A program made the position numbers and the translations under genes. A DNA stretch of 59,475 nucleotides from an uncultured Clostridia bacterium (lineage in GTDB: Bacteria > Bacillota > Clostridia > Christensenellales > UBA3700), in assembly GCA_947037025.1 (NCBI GenBank), contig CAMQSU010000007.1, positions 1-59,475 on the forward strand, written 5' to 3'. Below are positions 44,672 to 53,357 of the stretch, piece by piece. Below the pieces are notes generated by a model. That model did not search any database, was not told where the DNA came from, and saw only the letters and a program-made list of their open reading frames with translations. Numbering within the stretch: the stretch's first letter is position 1; each line of letters opens with the position of its first letter.

Positions 44672-46408
44672 ATGCCTAATGACTTACTAACATTAACCGC
44701 ACTTGCATCTGAGCTTAACTGCTTGCTATCAGGCGGAAAAATAGAAAAGATATATCAGCCAGAAAAAGACGAAATTGCACTTACAATACGCTCAAAAGGA
44801 ACAAAGTACAACCTCGTTATATCTTGCAACGCGCAAAACCCACGCATACACCTATCTACTATCAAAAAGGAAAACCCTATGACTGCACCGCAATTTTGCA
44901 TGCACCTACGAAAGTACATCACAAGCGGAGTGATAGATAGTGTTAGCCTAATTGCCTCGGACAGAATTTTTGATATAGCGATAATATCAAAAACCGAACT
45001 TAAAGATACTGTCAAACTACATCTGATTGCAGAAATGATGGGTAGATATAGTAATATATTATTAGTAAATGACAACATGCGAATATCGGACGTAATAAAG
45101 CAAGTATCATTTGACCTCGCTACAAAGCGTTGCGTATTGCCATCAGCAACCTACACATTACCAGAGCAAACAAAGGCATTGCCAACAGATAGCTCAGCAA
45201 TAACTGCAGCACTAAACAACTACGACGGCACAAACTTAGCTAAGTTTATAATTAGCAACATTGGCGGACTTGCCTACATTTCCGCGGAGGAAATCGTGCG
45301 TAGCGCTGGACTTGATAATGAAACTACAACTAGCCTAAATAAAGTGCAAATTGCTAGCATAGTAGACACTTTTGACAAACTATTTAATATATATGATAAA
45401 GCTGATTTTGCACCATGCGTGCAACTTGACGAAAAAGGCAACCCAAAAGATTATTTCGTCCGACCTTACTTATGCACCGGTGCGGAGTTTAAATTAGCCG
45501 ATAGTGTTTCTGAGGCAATTCAAAGTTTAACACTGCGAAAAGATACGACCGAGCGTCACCGTGAAAAGTCTAAGCATTTATACGGCGCTCTTAAAAAATA
45601 TCGTAGTCGTAATGACAAAAAACTAAAAAAGGCAGAGGAAAAATTATTAGAATGTGACAAAATGGATATGTACAAAAAATACGGTGAACTTATCACAAGC
45701 AATTTATATCAGCTTAAAAAAGGCGATACAGAGCTTGTAACTACTGATTATTACGAGGAAGATATGCCTACAATAAGCATTCCTTTAAATGTTCAGTACT
45801 CACCTTCTAAATGTGGTCAAGATTATTTTAAAAGGTATAACAAACTAAAACGCACACTTGATGTTATAGTTGGTCAAATTGCAGAAACTAAAGCGATATT
45901 GCAGTACACAGGCAGCATAGAAGCTAACCTTGCTGTCTGCTTATCTCCTAACGATTTACTGCAAATCGAGGAGGAGTTATACGCAATCGGTGCTATCAAG
46001 AAAATGAAAAACAAGCAAAGGAAAGGCGTTAAAGCAGGCTCTCCGCTACTTTATGAATATATGGATCATTTAATTGCTGTCGGAAAAAACAACATTCAAA
46101 ATGACAAACTAACATTCAAAACTGCAAACGGCGGAGATATGTGGCTTCATACTTTAGGATATCATGGCTCTCACACAATTATATTTTTAGAGGGCGAGGC
46201 TATCCCGAATGAGGTATTGCAATTTGCCTGCGAACTTGCAGGATACTACTCTCAAGGTAGAGAGAATGACAAAGTTGCTGTTGACTACACTAACCGAAAG
46301 AATGTAAAACGTGACTCATCAGGTAATCTTGGAATGGTCACATACTCAGCGCAAAACACAGCATATGTAAAACCTAACAACCACCTAGAGTTCTTAAAGC
46401 AAAAGTAA
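44672..46408 (+). CDS. rqcH: RqcH/NFACT-family ribosome quality control factor
   Basis: Binds 50S subunits with stalled nascent chains and recruits tRNA-Ala to add alanine tails. 578 residues: NFACT-N domain (MPNDLLTLTALASELN, GGKIEKIYQP), the D97-R98 pair (SDRIFDI) needed for tRNA use in Bacillus RqcH at the same positions, a helix-hairpin-helix and coiled-coil middle (RSRNDKKLKKAEEKLLECDK) and a C-terminal NFACT-R domain (GGDMWLHTLGYHGSHTII). GAAGGAG precedes the ATG. It diverges from tig-clpP-clpX, a telling neighbourhood since Ala-tailed proteins go to ClpXP in B. subtilis. Confidence 0.95.
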   Translation: MPNDLLTLTALASELNCLLSGGKIEKIYQPEKDEIALTIRSKGTKYNLVISCNAQNPRIHLSTIKKENPMTAPQFCMHLRKYITSGVIDSVSLIASDRIFDIAIISKTELKDTVKLHLIAEMMGRYSNILLVNDNMRISDVIKQVSFDLATKRCVLPSATYTLPEQTKALPTDSSAITAALNNYDGTNLAKFIISNIGGLAYISAEEIVRSAGLDNETTTSLNKVQIASIVDTFDKLFNIYDKADFAPCVQLDEKGNPKDYFVRPYLCTGAEFKLADSVSEAIQSLTLRKDTTERHREKSKHLYGALKKYRSRNDKKLKKAEEKLLECDKMDMYKKYGELITSNLYQLKKGDTELVTTDYYEEDMPTISIPLNVQYSPSKCGQDYFKRYNKLKRTLDVIVGQIAETKAILQYTGSIEANLAVCLSPNDLLQIEEELYAIGAIKKMKNKQRKGVKAGSPLLYEYMDHLIAVGKNNIQNDKLTFKTANGGDMWLHTLGYHGSHTIIFLEGEAIPNEVLQFACELAGYYSQGRENDKVAVDYTNRKNVKRDSSGNLGMVTYSAQNTAYVKPNNHLEFLKQK

Positions 46409-46592
46409 TATTTGCATAATAACTAATAGATGAAATCCTATTTTTCATTTTGATAATTACAAGCATTTATATAGTGATATTAAATTAAACAATAATACAC
46501 ATGCAAAATAAAGAACTATTTAATTAATATAAAATGCTATAACATGAATATACAACACTATATAGAATATTGAAATCTACTATAATAAAAAC

Positions 46593-46632
46593 AATCCCCG
46601 CTTATCAATTAAGATATGCGGGGATTTTTTTG
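46593..46632. terminator. Terminator between rqcH and the converging membrane protein gene
   Basis: A stem AATCCCCGC / GCGGGGATT (46593-46601, 46618-46626) followed by TTTTTT on the plus strand; the minus-strand side is also T-rich (TGTTTTTATT). 185 bp past rqcH; nothing else in that gap. Confidence 0.9.
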
Positions 46633-46649
46633 ATTTAATTTTAACTATA

Positions 46650-48041
46650 TCAAAAGTCTACATTGCCGCCCGATGGAACATCATCTTTTTTTACATCGCT
46701 GCCTGATGCAACTTCGCCTTTTTTAACATCAACATTCGCTTTATTTCCAGCTGCTGCATCAGTAATATTATTATTTGCGGCTGCATGCTCATCAACTACC
46801 AAATCAGAAAGACAATCCTTATTCATAGATGGATCATATCCGTTTGGCGGCGTGCAACCTATATTTACAGATGGCACATATCCATTATTCATAGGTTGAC
46901 CATATCCGTTTTGTGCAGGCTGAGGACTACTTGTAAATGTATTATAATATTCAGCCATAGGGTTTAGAACTTCTCCATCTGGACCATTCAAATATGTGTC
47001 CTCAATTTTTTTTGCATATTTGCCAAGAGCAGGAACGCACAAAATTATAAGAGCTAAGCCAGTAGATACTATCATAGCAATTAGAAGTGTTAAAATTGCA
47101 CGTAGTAAAAATGAACCATCTATACTACCGCTATTCTGAATTTGTGCGATATAATAATTTATATTATACAATTGACTTGCCAATAAATGCACTAATGTAA
47201 CAATAACGGCACCTAGTATAATGCGAGATGCTTTGAATTTTGTTTTATACTTAAACATAGCGGTAAGAGGAACTGCCAAAAAATACTCTGGAAAAAATCT
47301 TATTCTAGTTAATGCTAAAGAAAAACTACATATTGCAATAATGACTACAGCACAAACCATTCCTTTTTTCCAACCGAACACATTAGAGTAAACTATTAAA
47401 GGAAAATATACCGCTAAGTATATAACTCCGCCAACGTGCGGTATAATTTTCAATCCGAATAACCCTAAAGTAAGAGCAACCGCAACTACACCCCAAGCAA
47501 AAGATACTAGATAGTTGTTTTTAACAATCGTATCAGAAAACTCCTTGCCATCGTTTAATATTAAACGTGTTTTTTCTTCTTTAATTAATTTTCTATCTTT
47601 GATGTAAGCTAACATAGCAACTATTCCAACAGGGATAAACACAAGTAGGTTAAGCAAAATATAGTAATTACTATTTACCGATGATATAAAGATACTTGCT
47701 GAAAATACAGTAATTAAAATCGTTAAAATTAATGATGCTGGCTCATATGTAGTATTTTTTTTTCCAGTGTAGATTATAGAGTTATGATTTTTCATCGTGA
47801 AGACTGCAAAAACAATTACACACACAAACATTGCAACTATAGGCAAATAATCTAAAATAAGTTGCCAGCCAATATTACCAAAATATTTTATATTGTAAAT
47901 CAAAGCATAAATTGCAAATAGCACTATCGATATAATCGATAGAACCATCGCAACAACAGCGGCAGTATTCCCTTTGAACACTGTCGATATGATTTTTTCC
48001 TTCTTCAAAGTAGATGGCGACTTAAATTCATTATAATCCAT
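46650..48041 (-). CDS. Polytopic membrane protein with low-complexity C-terminus
   Basis: 463 residues. About ten hydrophobic segments (for example AAVVAMVLSIISIVLFAIYALI, LPIVAMFVCVIVFAVF) are followed by a soluble tail from about residue 365 rich in Asn, Gly, Tyr and Pro with loose repeats NGYGQPMNNGY, NGYDPSMNKD, and an acidic-basic end (DVKKGEVASGSDVKKDDVPSGG). I start at the ATG at 48041, 6 nt after AAGGAG. I recognise no transporter motif. The tail resembles cytosolic Pro/Gly/Asn-rich segments of envelope proteins. Function unknown. Confidence 0.75.
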   Translation of the reverse strand: MDYNEFKSPSTLKKEKIISTVFKGNTAAVVAMVLSIISIVLFAIYALIYNIKYFGNIGWQLILDYLPIVAMFVCVIVFAVFTMKNHNSIIYTGKKNTTYEPASLILTILITVFSASIFISSVNSNYYILLNLLVFIPVGIVAMLAYIKDRKLIKEEKTRLILNDGKEFSDTIVKNNYLVSFAWGVVAVALTLGLFGLKIIPHVGGVIYLAVYFPLIVYSNVFGWKKGMVCAVVIIAICSFSLALTRIRFFPEYFLAVPLTAMFKYKTKFKASRIILGAVIVTLVHLLASQLYNINYYIAQIQNSGSIDGSFLLRAILTLLIAMIVSTGLALIILCVPALGKYAKKIEDTYLNGPDGEVLNPMAEYYNTFTSSPQPAQNGYGQPMNNGYVPSVNIGCTPPNGYDPSMNKDCLSDLVVDEHAAANNNITDAAAGNKANVDVKKGEVASGSDVKKDDVPSGGNVDF

Positions 48042-48206
48042 TTTTTCTCCTTCTGTAACAACTTCGTACATATATCGCAAACATAACAGCTTGAAATATT
48101 AATTGTATTTTAATAATTATATCATATTGTAAAAGGTTTGTCAATAATAATAAATATTTACCTTACTTCCATTTTTATCAAGTTTTTCTAATTATATTTT
48201 AAACAG

Positions 48207-48238
48207 AAAAAACGCCACCAAATCATTAAGATGTAGCG
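48207..48238 (-). terminator. Terminator of icd
   Basis: On the minus strand a stem CGCTAC / GTGGCG with a G-T pair (48238-48233, 48218-48213) is followed by TTTTTT (complement of 48207-48212). It lies about 100 bp past the icd stop codon. Nothing else was seen in 48042-48340. Confidence 0.65.
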
Positions 48239-48340
48239 ACGTTTAATTTAATTATTGTTTTATTAATTAGGCGGAAATTACTATATGCAATTTCGTTGAT
48301 TGTTATTCTAATCTAATTATAACTTAATATGCTAATCTTA

Positions 48341-49549
48341 TTATAACTCAATATACTCGGCTATCTTAACTAAAAAGTCACGAGTGTTACACTTAACAAC
48401 TTTTGTGCCTTCCTTCTTAAATATAAGCGCTAAATCACCAGTCATGTAGCCCATCTCAATCGCTTTAATACTAGCCTTCTCAACAGCATCTGCATATGCA
48501 ACTAGGCTATTATTACCATCCATTTGACCACGTTTTCTAAAAGCACCAGTCCACGCAAAAATTGTTGCAATAGGATTAGTAGAAGTATCTTCGCCCTTTA
48601 AGTATTTGTAATAGTGACGAGTGACAGTACCATGTGCTGCCTCATACTCAACATGACCTTCAGGAGATACAAGCACGCTAGTCATCATAGCAAGGCTTCC
48701 GTAAGCAGTTGCAACCATATCAGACATTACGTCGCCGTCATAGTTTTTGCATGCCCAAATAAATCCGCCATTACTGCGAATAACTCTAGCAACCGCATCA
48801 TCAATAAGCGTGTAGAAATACTCAATCCCAGCAGCGTCATATTTAGCCTTGTACTCAGCATTAAATATCTCCTCAAAAATATCTTTGAAAGTATGGTCAT
48901 AAATTTTGCTGATAGTATCTTTTGTAGAAAACCAAACATCTTGTTTTGTATCTAAGCCATAGTTTAGGCACGCTCTTGCAAAGCTTGCGATACTCTCATC
49001 AGTATTGTGCATACCCATTGCAACGCCGCCACTTTTAGCATAGTCAAATATCTCAATGTCACGGCTGCCATTTTCGTCTTCTATAACAAGCTTCGCCCTG
49101 CCGCCTTTGGCAACTTTGCTTTCAACATTTTTATAAACATCGCCATAAGCATGACGCGCTATAGTAATTGGTGCTGTCCATGTTGGGATGTATGGAATAA
49201 TCCCCTCAACTAAAATCGGCGCACGAAAAACTGTACCATCTAAAATCGCACGGATAGTTCCATTAGGAGACTTCCACATCTGTTTAAGGTTGTACTCAGT
49301 CATACGAGCAGCGTTAGGCGTGATAGTTGCACACTTTACGCCAACACCATATTTTTTAATTGCAAGTGCAGACTGCACTGTAACGTCATCATCAGTCTTG
49401 TCACGCTCCGCTAAACCTAAGTCATAAAAATCAGTCTTAAGCTCAACATAAGGATTAATCAATATCTCTTTAATCCAATCCCATATATACCTTGTCATCT
49501 CGTCGCCTTGCATTTCTACGATAGGCGTTGTCATTTTAATCTTAGCCAT
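48341..49549 (-). CDS. icd: Isocitrate dehydrogenase, NADP-type (eukaryote-like subfamily)
   Basis: Oxidises isocitrate to 2-oxoglutarate and CO2. 402 residues of the short eukaryote-like class: VEMQGDEMTRYIWDWIKE, KCATITPNAARMTEYNLKQMWKSPNGTIRAILDGTVFRAPI (isocitrate-binding Ser/Asn/Arg run, shown here as a description), PTWTAPITIARHAYGDVYKN, and GHVEYEAAHGTVTRHYY with TNPIATIFAWTGAF, the NADP loop. Start at the ATG at 49549 after AAGGATGG; a TTG two codons earlier is possible. A long imperfect hairpin lies 28 bp upstream. No citrate synthase or aconitase is nearby; the enzyme probably serves glutamate synthesis. Confidence 0.95.
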   Translation of the reverse strand: MAKIKMTTPIVEMQGDEMTRYIWDWIKEILINPYVELKTDFYDLGLAERDKTDDDVTVQSALAIKKYGVGVKCATITPNAARMTEYNLKQMWKSPNGTIRAILDGTVFRAPILVEGIIPYIPTWTAPITIARHAYGDVYKNVESKVAKGGRAKLVIEDENGSRDIEIFDYAKSGGVAMGMHNTDESIASFARACLNYGLDTKQDVWFSTKDTISKIYDHTFKDIFEEIFNAEYKAKYDAAGIEYFYTLIDDAVARVIRSNGGFIWACKNYDGDVMSDMVATAYGSLAMMTSVLVSPEGHVEYEAAHGTVTRHYYKYLKGEDTSTNPIATIFAWTGAFRKRGQMDGNNSLVAYADAVEKASIKAIEMGYMTGDLALIFKKEGTKVVKCNTRDFLVKIAEYIEL

Positions 49550-49576
49550 AGTCAAACCATCCTTATATAATGTAAT

Positions 49577-49629
49577 AAGTGCTACAAGATTAGCCCCGCA
49601 TTTCTGGGCACTAAAACCTTATAACACTT
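49577..49629 (-). ncRNA. Imperfect long hairpin in the icd leader (candidate RNA element)
   Basis: On the minus strand AAGTGTTATAAGG pairs with TCTTGTAGCACTT (13 pairs, three of them G-T), and the interior continues with TTAG / CTAA and CCC / GGG around small bulges. No T run follows. It lies between the ddl stop codon and the icd ribosome binding site and could be a leader structure or an RNA-stability element. No known riboswitch class was recognised. Confidence 0.35.
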
Positions 49630-49646
49630 ATTATTATACACTATTA

Positions 49647-49714
49647 TCTAATTTTATGCAATAGTTTGCTCATATTATTTTCTAATTTTATGTATTAGTT
49701 TGCTCATATTATTT
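49647..49714. repeat. 34-bp tandem duplication at the 3' end of ddl
   Basis: 49647-49680 and 49681-49714 are copies of the same 34 bp with two differences (GCAATAG against GTATTAG). The right copy encodes the last residues of Ddl (MSKLIHKIRK region); the left copy lies across and beyond the stop codon. Confidence 0.9.
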
Positions 49715-50802
49715 TCTCTTAATGTTAATATGCTGCTACTAAATTTTGTCACAAGCTTTTGCCCCTTGCGTGCATTGTCAATAGCGCACTCAATCATTTC
49801 AGATGCAATATCAGTCATATCAAGACCTTTTCCTTCAAACAGATAAAACGCAAGTGATCCCGGTATTGTATTCACTTCATTCAAATATAGCTTTCCTTCT
49901 ATACTGTCATACAAATAATCTATTCTCACAACGCCGCATAAACCAAGCTCAACATACATTTTTCTTGCCCAACTAGCTGCCTTATTTATTATAGCTTTTG
50001 GCAAAATGCCATCACTCTCATTGTCTAGATTGCCTGTAATATATTTTTCTTCAAAGTCAAACACATCCCCTTCAAATCCTACTGGCAACACGTCACTAAC
50101 AACTAACCCATCACGAGTTCTAATAACAGCGCAATTCACTTCAATAAGGCTAGATACCCTCTCCTGAATTAAAACTTTGTTATCATACCTAAAGGCATCA
50201 GCAACAGCCGAATGCAATGAATGCAGTGATTTAATTGACGCCACCCCTACCGAACTTCCAAGACTGTTAGGCTTAACAATTACATCCATACCAAGTGCAT
50301 TAAACGCGGACTCAATACTTGTAGCTGACGAGGTATCTTTTGCAAGATGATACTTAACCGTTCCAATACCCATTGACTTTGCAAACCTATGAGTCAGATC
50401 CTTATCCATGCATACAGATGACCCCAAAACTCCGCTGGAAGTATAAGGAATATTATTCATATCTAGCAGTCCTTGCAGTCCGCCATTCTCGCCGCTGCCA
50501 CCATGAGTTGCAAGCAATGCGCAATCAATATTACACACAAATTTAATACGCCACCTAGTTTTAATATACAAACTACCAAACAATATTACAACTTCTTTCA
50601 TCATACCCTTTTCAGTATGCGTATATGTAGATAAATTTGTTGCAATTTCTTTACTCACTAACCACATTTTTCCATCTCTGATATAGATAGGAAATGATTT
50701 ATAATCAGACATACTAAGCCCGCTAATTGCAACCGTTGCAGTAATGATGCTAACATCCGACTCAACACTATCCCCACCGTATAATACTGCTATATTTTTC
50801 AT
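49675..50802 (-). CDS. ddl: D-alanine-D-alanine ligase
   Basis: Joins two D-alanines for the peptidoglycan stem (ATP-grasp fold). 375 residues: NIAVLYGGDSVESDVSI (with the Glu of E-x-x-VS), LLATHGGSGENGGLQGLLD, SVCMDKDLTHRFAKSMGI, VKPNSLGSSVGV and LNEVNTIPGSLAFYLFEG. Usual HGxxGEDG reads GGSGENGG here. The omega-loop keeps EEKYITG; Tyr at this place goes with D-Ala-D-Ala and not D-Ala-D-lactate specificity. AGGAG precedes the ATG. It lies 317 bp downstream of murF on the same strand, the order of their pathway products. Confidence 0.94.
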   Translation of the reverse strand: MKNIAVLYGGDSVESDVSIITATVAISGLSMSDYKSFPIYIRDGKMWLVSKEIATNLSTYTHTEKGMMKEVVILFGSLYIKTRWRIKFVCNIDCALLATHGGSGENGGLQGLLDMNNIPYTSSGVLGSSVCMDKDLTHRFAKSMGIGTVKYHLAKDTSSATSIESAFNALGMDVIVKPNSLGSSVGVASIKSLHSLHSAVADAFRYDNKVLIQERVSSLIEVNCAVIRTRDGLVVSDVLPVGFEGDVFDFEEKYITGNLDNESDGILPKAIINKAASWARKMYVELGLCGVVRIDYLYDSIEGKLYLNEVNTIPGSLAFYLFEGKGLDMTDIASEMIECAIDNARKGQKLVTKFSSSILTLRENNMSKLIHKIRK

Positions 50803-51119
50803 AACTTTTAACTCCTATTTTAATGCGATTCTCTCGCAAACAACTTACAATAATTTACAACTTTTTGGCTGCCAATTTTATATATTAAATAATAATATAT
50901 CTATATTTTTTAACGCTCACAACAGCTAAAAAATATTGTTAAAATTTAAATGTTTTTATTAAATTATTTTGCACAAAATTATTATTTATTTTTGATTATT
51001 TTATTTGAAAATGTGCGATATTTAATTTAATGTTTCACGTGAAATTACGACGAAAAATAATGATTTTTTTCTTTATAATTTAATCATTATATTATTACTT
51101 TTTTAGTATTTTACTCACT
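50803..51119. other. 317-bp AT-rich region between murF and ddl with a parS-like site
   Basis: No credible open frame. The only named signal is the parS-like site at 51031-51046. Near 51057-51097 an inverted repeat ATAATGATT / AATCATTAT encloses T-rich DNA and could help end the murF transcript. The ddl promoter is expected here. Confidence 0.6.
51031..51046 (+). promoter_or_regulatory. parS-like sequence in the murF-ddl intergenic region
   Basis: TGTTTCACGTGAAATT agrees with the parS consensus TGTTTCACGTGAAACA at 14 of 16 positions, including the whole palindromic TTTCACGTGAAA core. It is not in coding DNA. parS is the ParB/Spo0J loading site and clusters near the origin in most Bacillota. 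Confidence 0.6.
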
Positions 51120-52670
51120 TTAATAATTGTCTGGCAAGTCATTAATTATAAGCATAACATCATTCGCTTTTAGTATTTCACCAAAGTGACTTGTTGCAAG
51201 TTTAAGCGTTGTAAATTCTATAATTTTAGTAGGATTATAACCTGCATCAAGAAGACCTTTTCTTATAGTATCCGCAAGCGGTCCTACTACAACTACAATG
51301 TCTGCAACTGATGATAACTTAACCCCTAATTCATAATTTTCTCTAAATGTTGCTTCGCCAAGTTCTACCATGCCCTGCACTATTACAACTCTCCGCTCAT
51401 CAAATAATGACAATGTTCTAAGAGATGCATCCACGCTAACAGGGTTAGCATTATAACTATCGTCAATAATGGTTATACCGTTAGCTCTACTTACTTCAAG
51501 TCTATGAGGAGTGCTCTCAAGATTATAAATACTCTCTGCAATATCATCTAGCTCAACGCCTAATTTGCTAGCAACAGTAGTCGCCATAAGAATATTTTGA
51601 ACGTTATGCTCACCGATAAGCTTAGTTGTAACAGGAGTATTGCTCTCGCCAATATGTAGCATAAATTCACTGCCAGATGGAGAAGTATCATAGTCTGTCA
51701 CAATCGCATATCCGCTATCAGGTCTAACTAACAGCTTATGGTCAACAGGGCAAGTTTCAAACATATTTTTCACATACAAATTGCTACCATTGTATATTGC
51801 CATGCCATCAGTTTTCAACCCCTCTAGCACTTCGCTTTTAGCAAGAATAATATTTTCTATATCACCAAATGTTTCTAAATGACAAGGTGCAATTCCTGTA
51901 ATCATTGTGATATCTGGTGCTACTGCTTTAGATAATTTTGATATATCCCCTCTACGCCTTGCACCCATTTCCATTATAAAAATTTCAGTTTCTGGAGTAA
52001 TCTTATTAACTGTTTTAGCAAACCCCATAGGAGTATTATAGCTATGAGGCGAACTAACTACATTAAACTTACTAGATAACATTACAGCAGTTATATCCTT
52101 GACAGATGTTTTGCCATAAGAGCCTGTTATTGCAATCCTGATAATATCAGGCCTTGCAGCTAAAATTTTGCTCGCTCTTTTAAAATAAAAGTTTTTAATT
52201 GCAAGCTCTAGCGGCGAATTAACTATCAAAGCAAGCCTGATTAATAGTGGCAGCATCGCATAACCAATCCATAAAAATGACGTGATTTGCAAGCTAGTAA
52301 TTACACTCAAATGATAGTAAAGCAATCCCTCTGCTACAACAAATAATGTTAAAGTAAAATATAACCTTACTACTCTAGCAGTAATTTTAAGCGGCGTTTT
52401 CTTCGGCTTAAACATGTCAAACGCAATCAAGATAAATGCCGGTATTAACGATACAATCATACCAATGTTTATCACGAGCTGCGATGATGACAAGTCAAAT
52501 AATACTAGTATTATAACCCCCGAAACTGCAACTAATATCAGTGCGATATATTGAGTAATATCACGCTTATTAAAAGCTAATTTATACCCTGAAAGTTGAA
52601 TATAGTTGATAAATCTCACGGCAAGCATGAGTGTAAGCAGCGCATAAACTGCATAAATAATTGCTGGCAT
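51120..52670 (-). CDS. murF: MurF-type ligase with N-terminal membrane domain
   Basis: Adds D-Ala-D-Ala to the UDP-MurNAc-tripeptide. Residues 1-150 hold five or six membrane helices in place of the soluble UDP-binding domain of standard MurF. The Mur ligase core follows: ATP loop AITGSYGKTSVKD (about 181-192), SPHSYNTPMGFAKTVN, EMGARRRGDI, ITGIAPCHLETFG, LIGEHNVQNILMA, TIIDDSYNANPVSVDASL. 516 residues. AGGAGG precedes the ATG. The nine-base gap from the alpha/beta hydrolase gene suggests coupling; ddl lies downstream. The membrane form occurs in Clostridia, but whether it is the sole MurF is not visible here. Confidence 0.88.
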   Translation of the reverse strand: MPAIIYAVYALLTLMLAVRFINYIQLSGYKLAFNKRDITQYIALILVAVSGVIILVLFDLSSSQLVINIGMIVSLIPAFILIAFDMFKPKKTPLKITARVVRLYFTLTLFVVAEGLLYYHLSVITSLQITSFLWIGYAMLPLLIRLALIVNSPLELAIKNFYFKRASKILAARPDIIRIAITGSYGKTSVKDITAVMLSSKFNVVSSPHSYNTPMGFAKTVNKITPETEIFIMEMGARRRGDISKLSKAVAPDITMITGIAPCHLETFGDIENIILAKSEVLEGLKTDGMAIYNGSNLYVKNMFETCPVDHKLLVRPDSGYAIVTDYDTSPSGSEFMLHIGESNTPVTTKLIGEHNVQNILMATTVASKLGVELDDIAESIYNLESTPHRLEVSRANGITIIDDSYNANPVSVDASLRTLSLFDERRVVIVQGMVELGEATFRENYELGVKLSSVADIVVVVGPLADTIRKGLLDAGYNPTKIIEFTTLKLATSHFGEILKANDVMLIINDLPDNY

Positions 52671-52679
52671 AGTCCCCTC

Positions 52680-53354
52680 CTAATTACAGAAACTTCTTAT
52701 ATTTCTCTCAAACAATTCAGCCCTTTCTAAATAACTGAAATGCCCTGCTCCGTTGTAAATTATCAGACTACTGCCCTTTATCTCTTGAGTTAATTTGCGT
52801 GCCATATACATAGGCGTTTCACTATCCATATCACCCCAAATTATAAGTGTTGGTATGCAGATACTATCAAGCTCAAAGTCTTGATGGGTGTTTACGATGT
52901 TCACAAAAGTTTTTTTCATGACAGCCGATAGCGACCTATAATCACGACTCCCTGCACCATCAACACACATTCCAAGCTTGCGTTTCAGCTTAAAACTCGC
53001 AACTTTAATATAGTATTTAAGCTTTCGTTTTGGCTTAAGTCCTGCACTATCTACTAGTACCAACCTATCAATAACACCTTTACTTGCAAGCCTAATGCCT
53101 ACTCTGCCACCGAATGAATGCCCTACTACAATAACTTCCTTTGCCTCAATTAGCTGAATACATTCTTCAACATAATTACAATAGTCATCTAACTCTTGCG
53201 GCCTTGACGGTTCGACATCAAAAAAAGATACAAGCATACACTTATATCTTCCATCAAGCCTACTAGCGGCTTGATGGAAACTTGAAAAGTCACCGCCAAA
53301 ACCGTGTAGAAATACTATTAATTTGTCACCATTGCCTTTTACGAAATAATTGAT
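52680..53354 (-). CDS. Alpha/beta hydrolase with probable ATC start codon
   Basis: The fold is complete only if translation starts upstream of the first ATG (53237). In that frame the codons after the rimI stop (TAG, 53360-53358) are CTT ATC AAT TAT TTC GTA, 7 nt after GGGAGG. Starting at ATC (53354) gives NYFVKGNGDKLIVFLHGFGGD, a normal N-terminus with the oxyanion motif HGFGG. The triad is then S80 (VVGHSFGGRVG), D175 (IIWGDMD) and H205 (GAGHFSY). 224 residues. It lies between rimI and murF with 3 and 9 bp gaps. Substrate unknown; a cell-wall-linked role is inferred from position. Confidence 0.8.
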   Translation of the reverse strand: MNYFVKGNGDKLIVFLHGFGGDFSSFHQAASRLDGRYKCMLVSFFDVEPSRPQELDDYCNYVEECIQLIEAKEVIVVGHSFGGRVGIRLASKGVIDRLVLVDSAGLKPKRKLKYYIKVASFKLKRKLGMCVDGAGSRDYRSLSAVMKKTFVNIVNTHQDFELDSICIPTLIIWGDMDSETPMYMARKLTQEIKGSSLIIYNGAGHFSYLERAELFERNIRSFCN

Positions 53355-53357
53355 AAG

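Noticed and set aside
49675..50802. Vancomycin-resistance type D-Ala-D-Lac ligase
   Set aside because: The omega-loop keeps the Tyr associated with D-Ala-D-Ala specificity, and no vanH, vanX or vanRS genes are nearby.
53238..53357. Frameshift or truncation of the alpha/beta hydrolase
   Set aside because: The upstream codons continue in the same frame with a normal N-terminal motif (HGFGG), so a rare start codon explains the data better than a broken gene.
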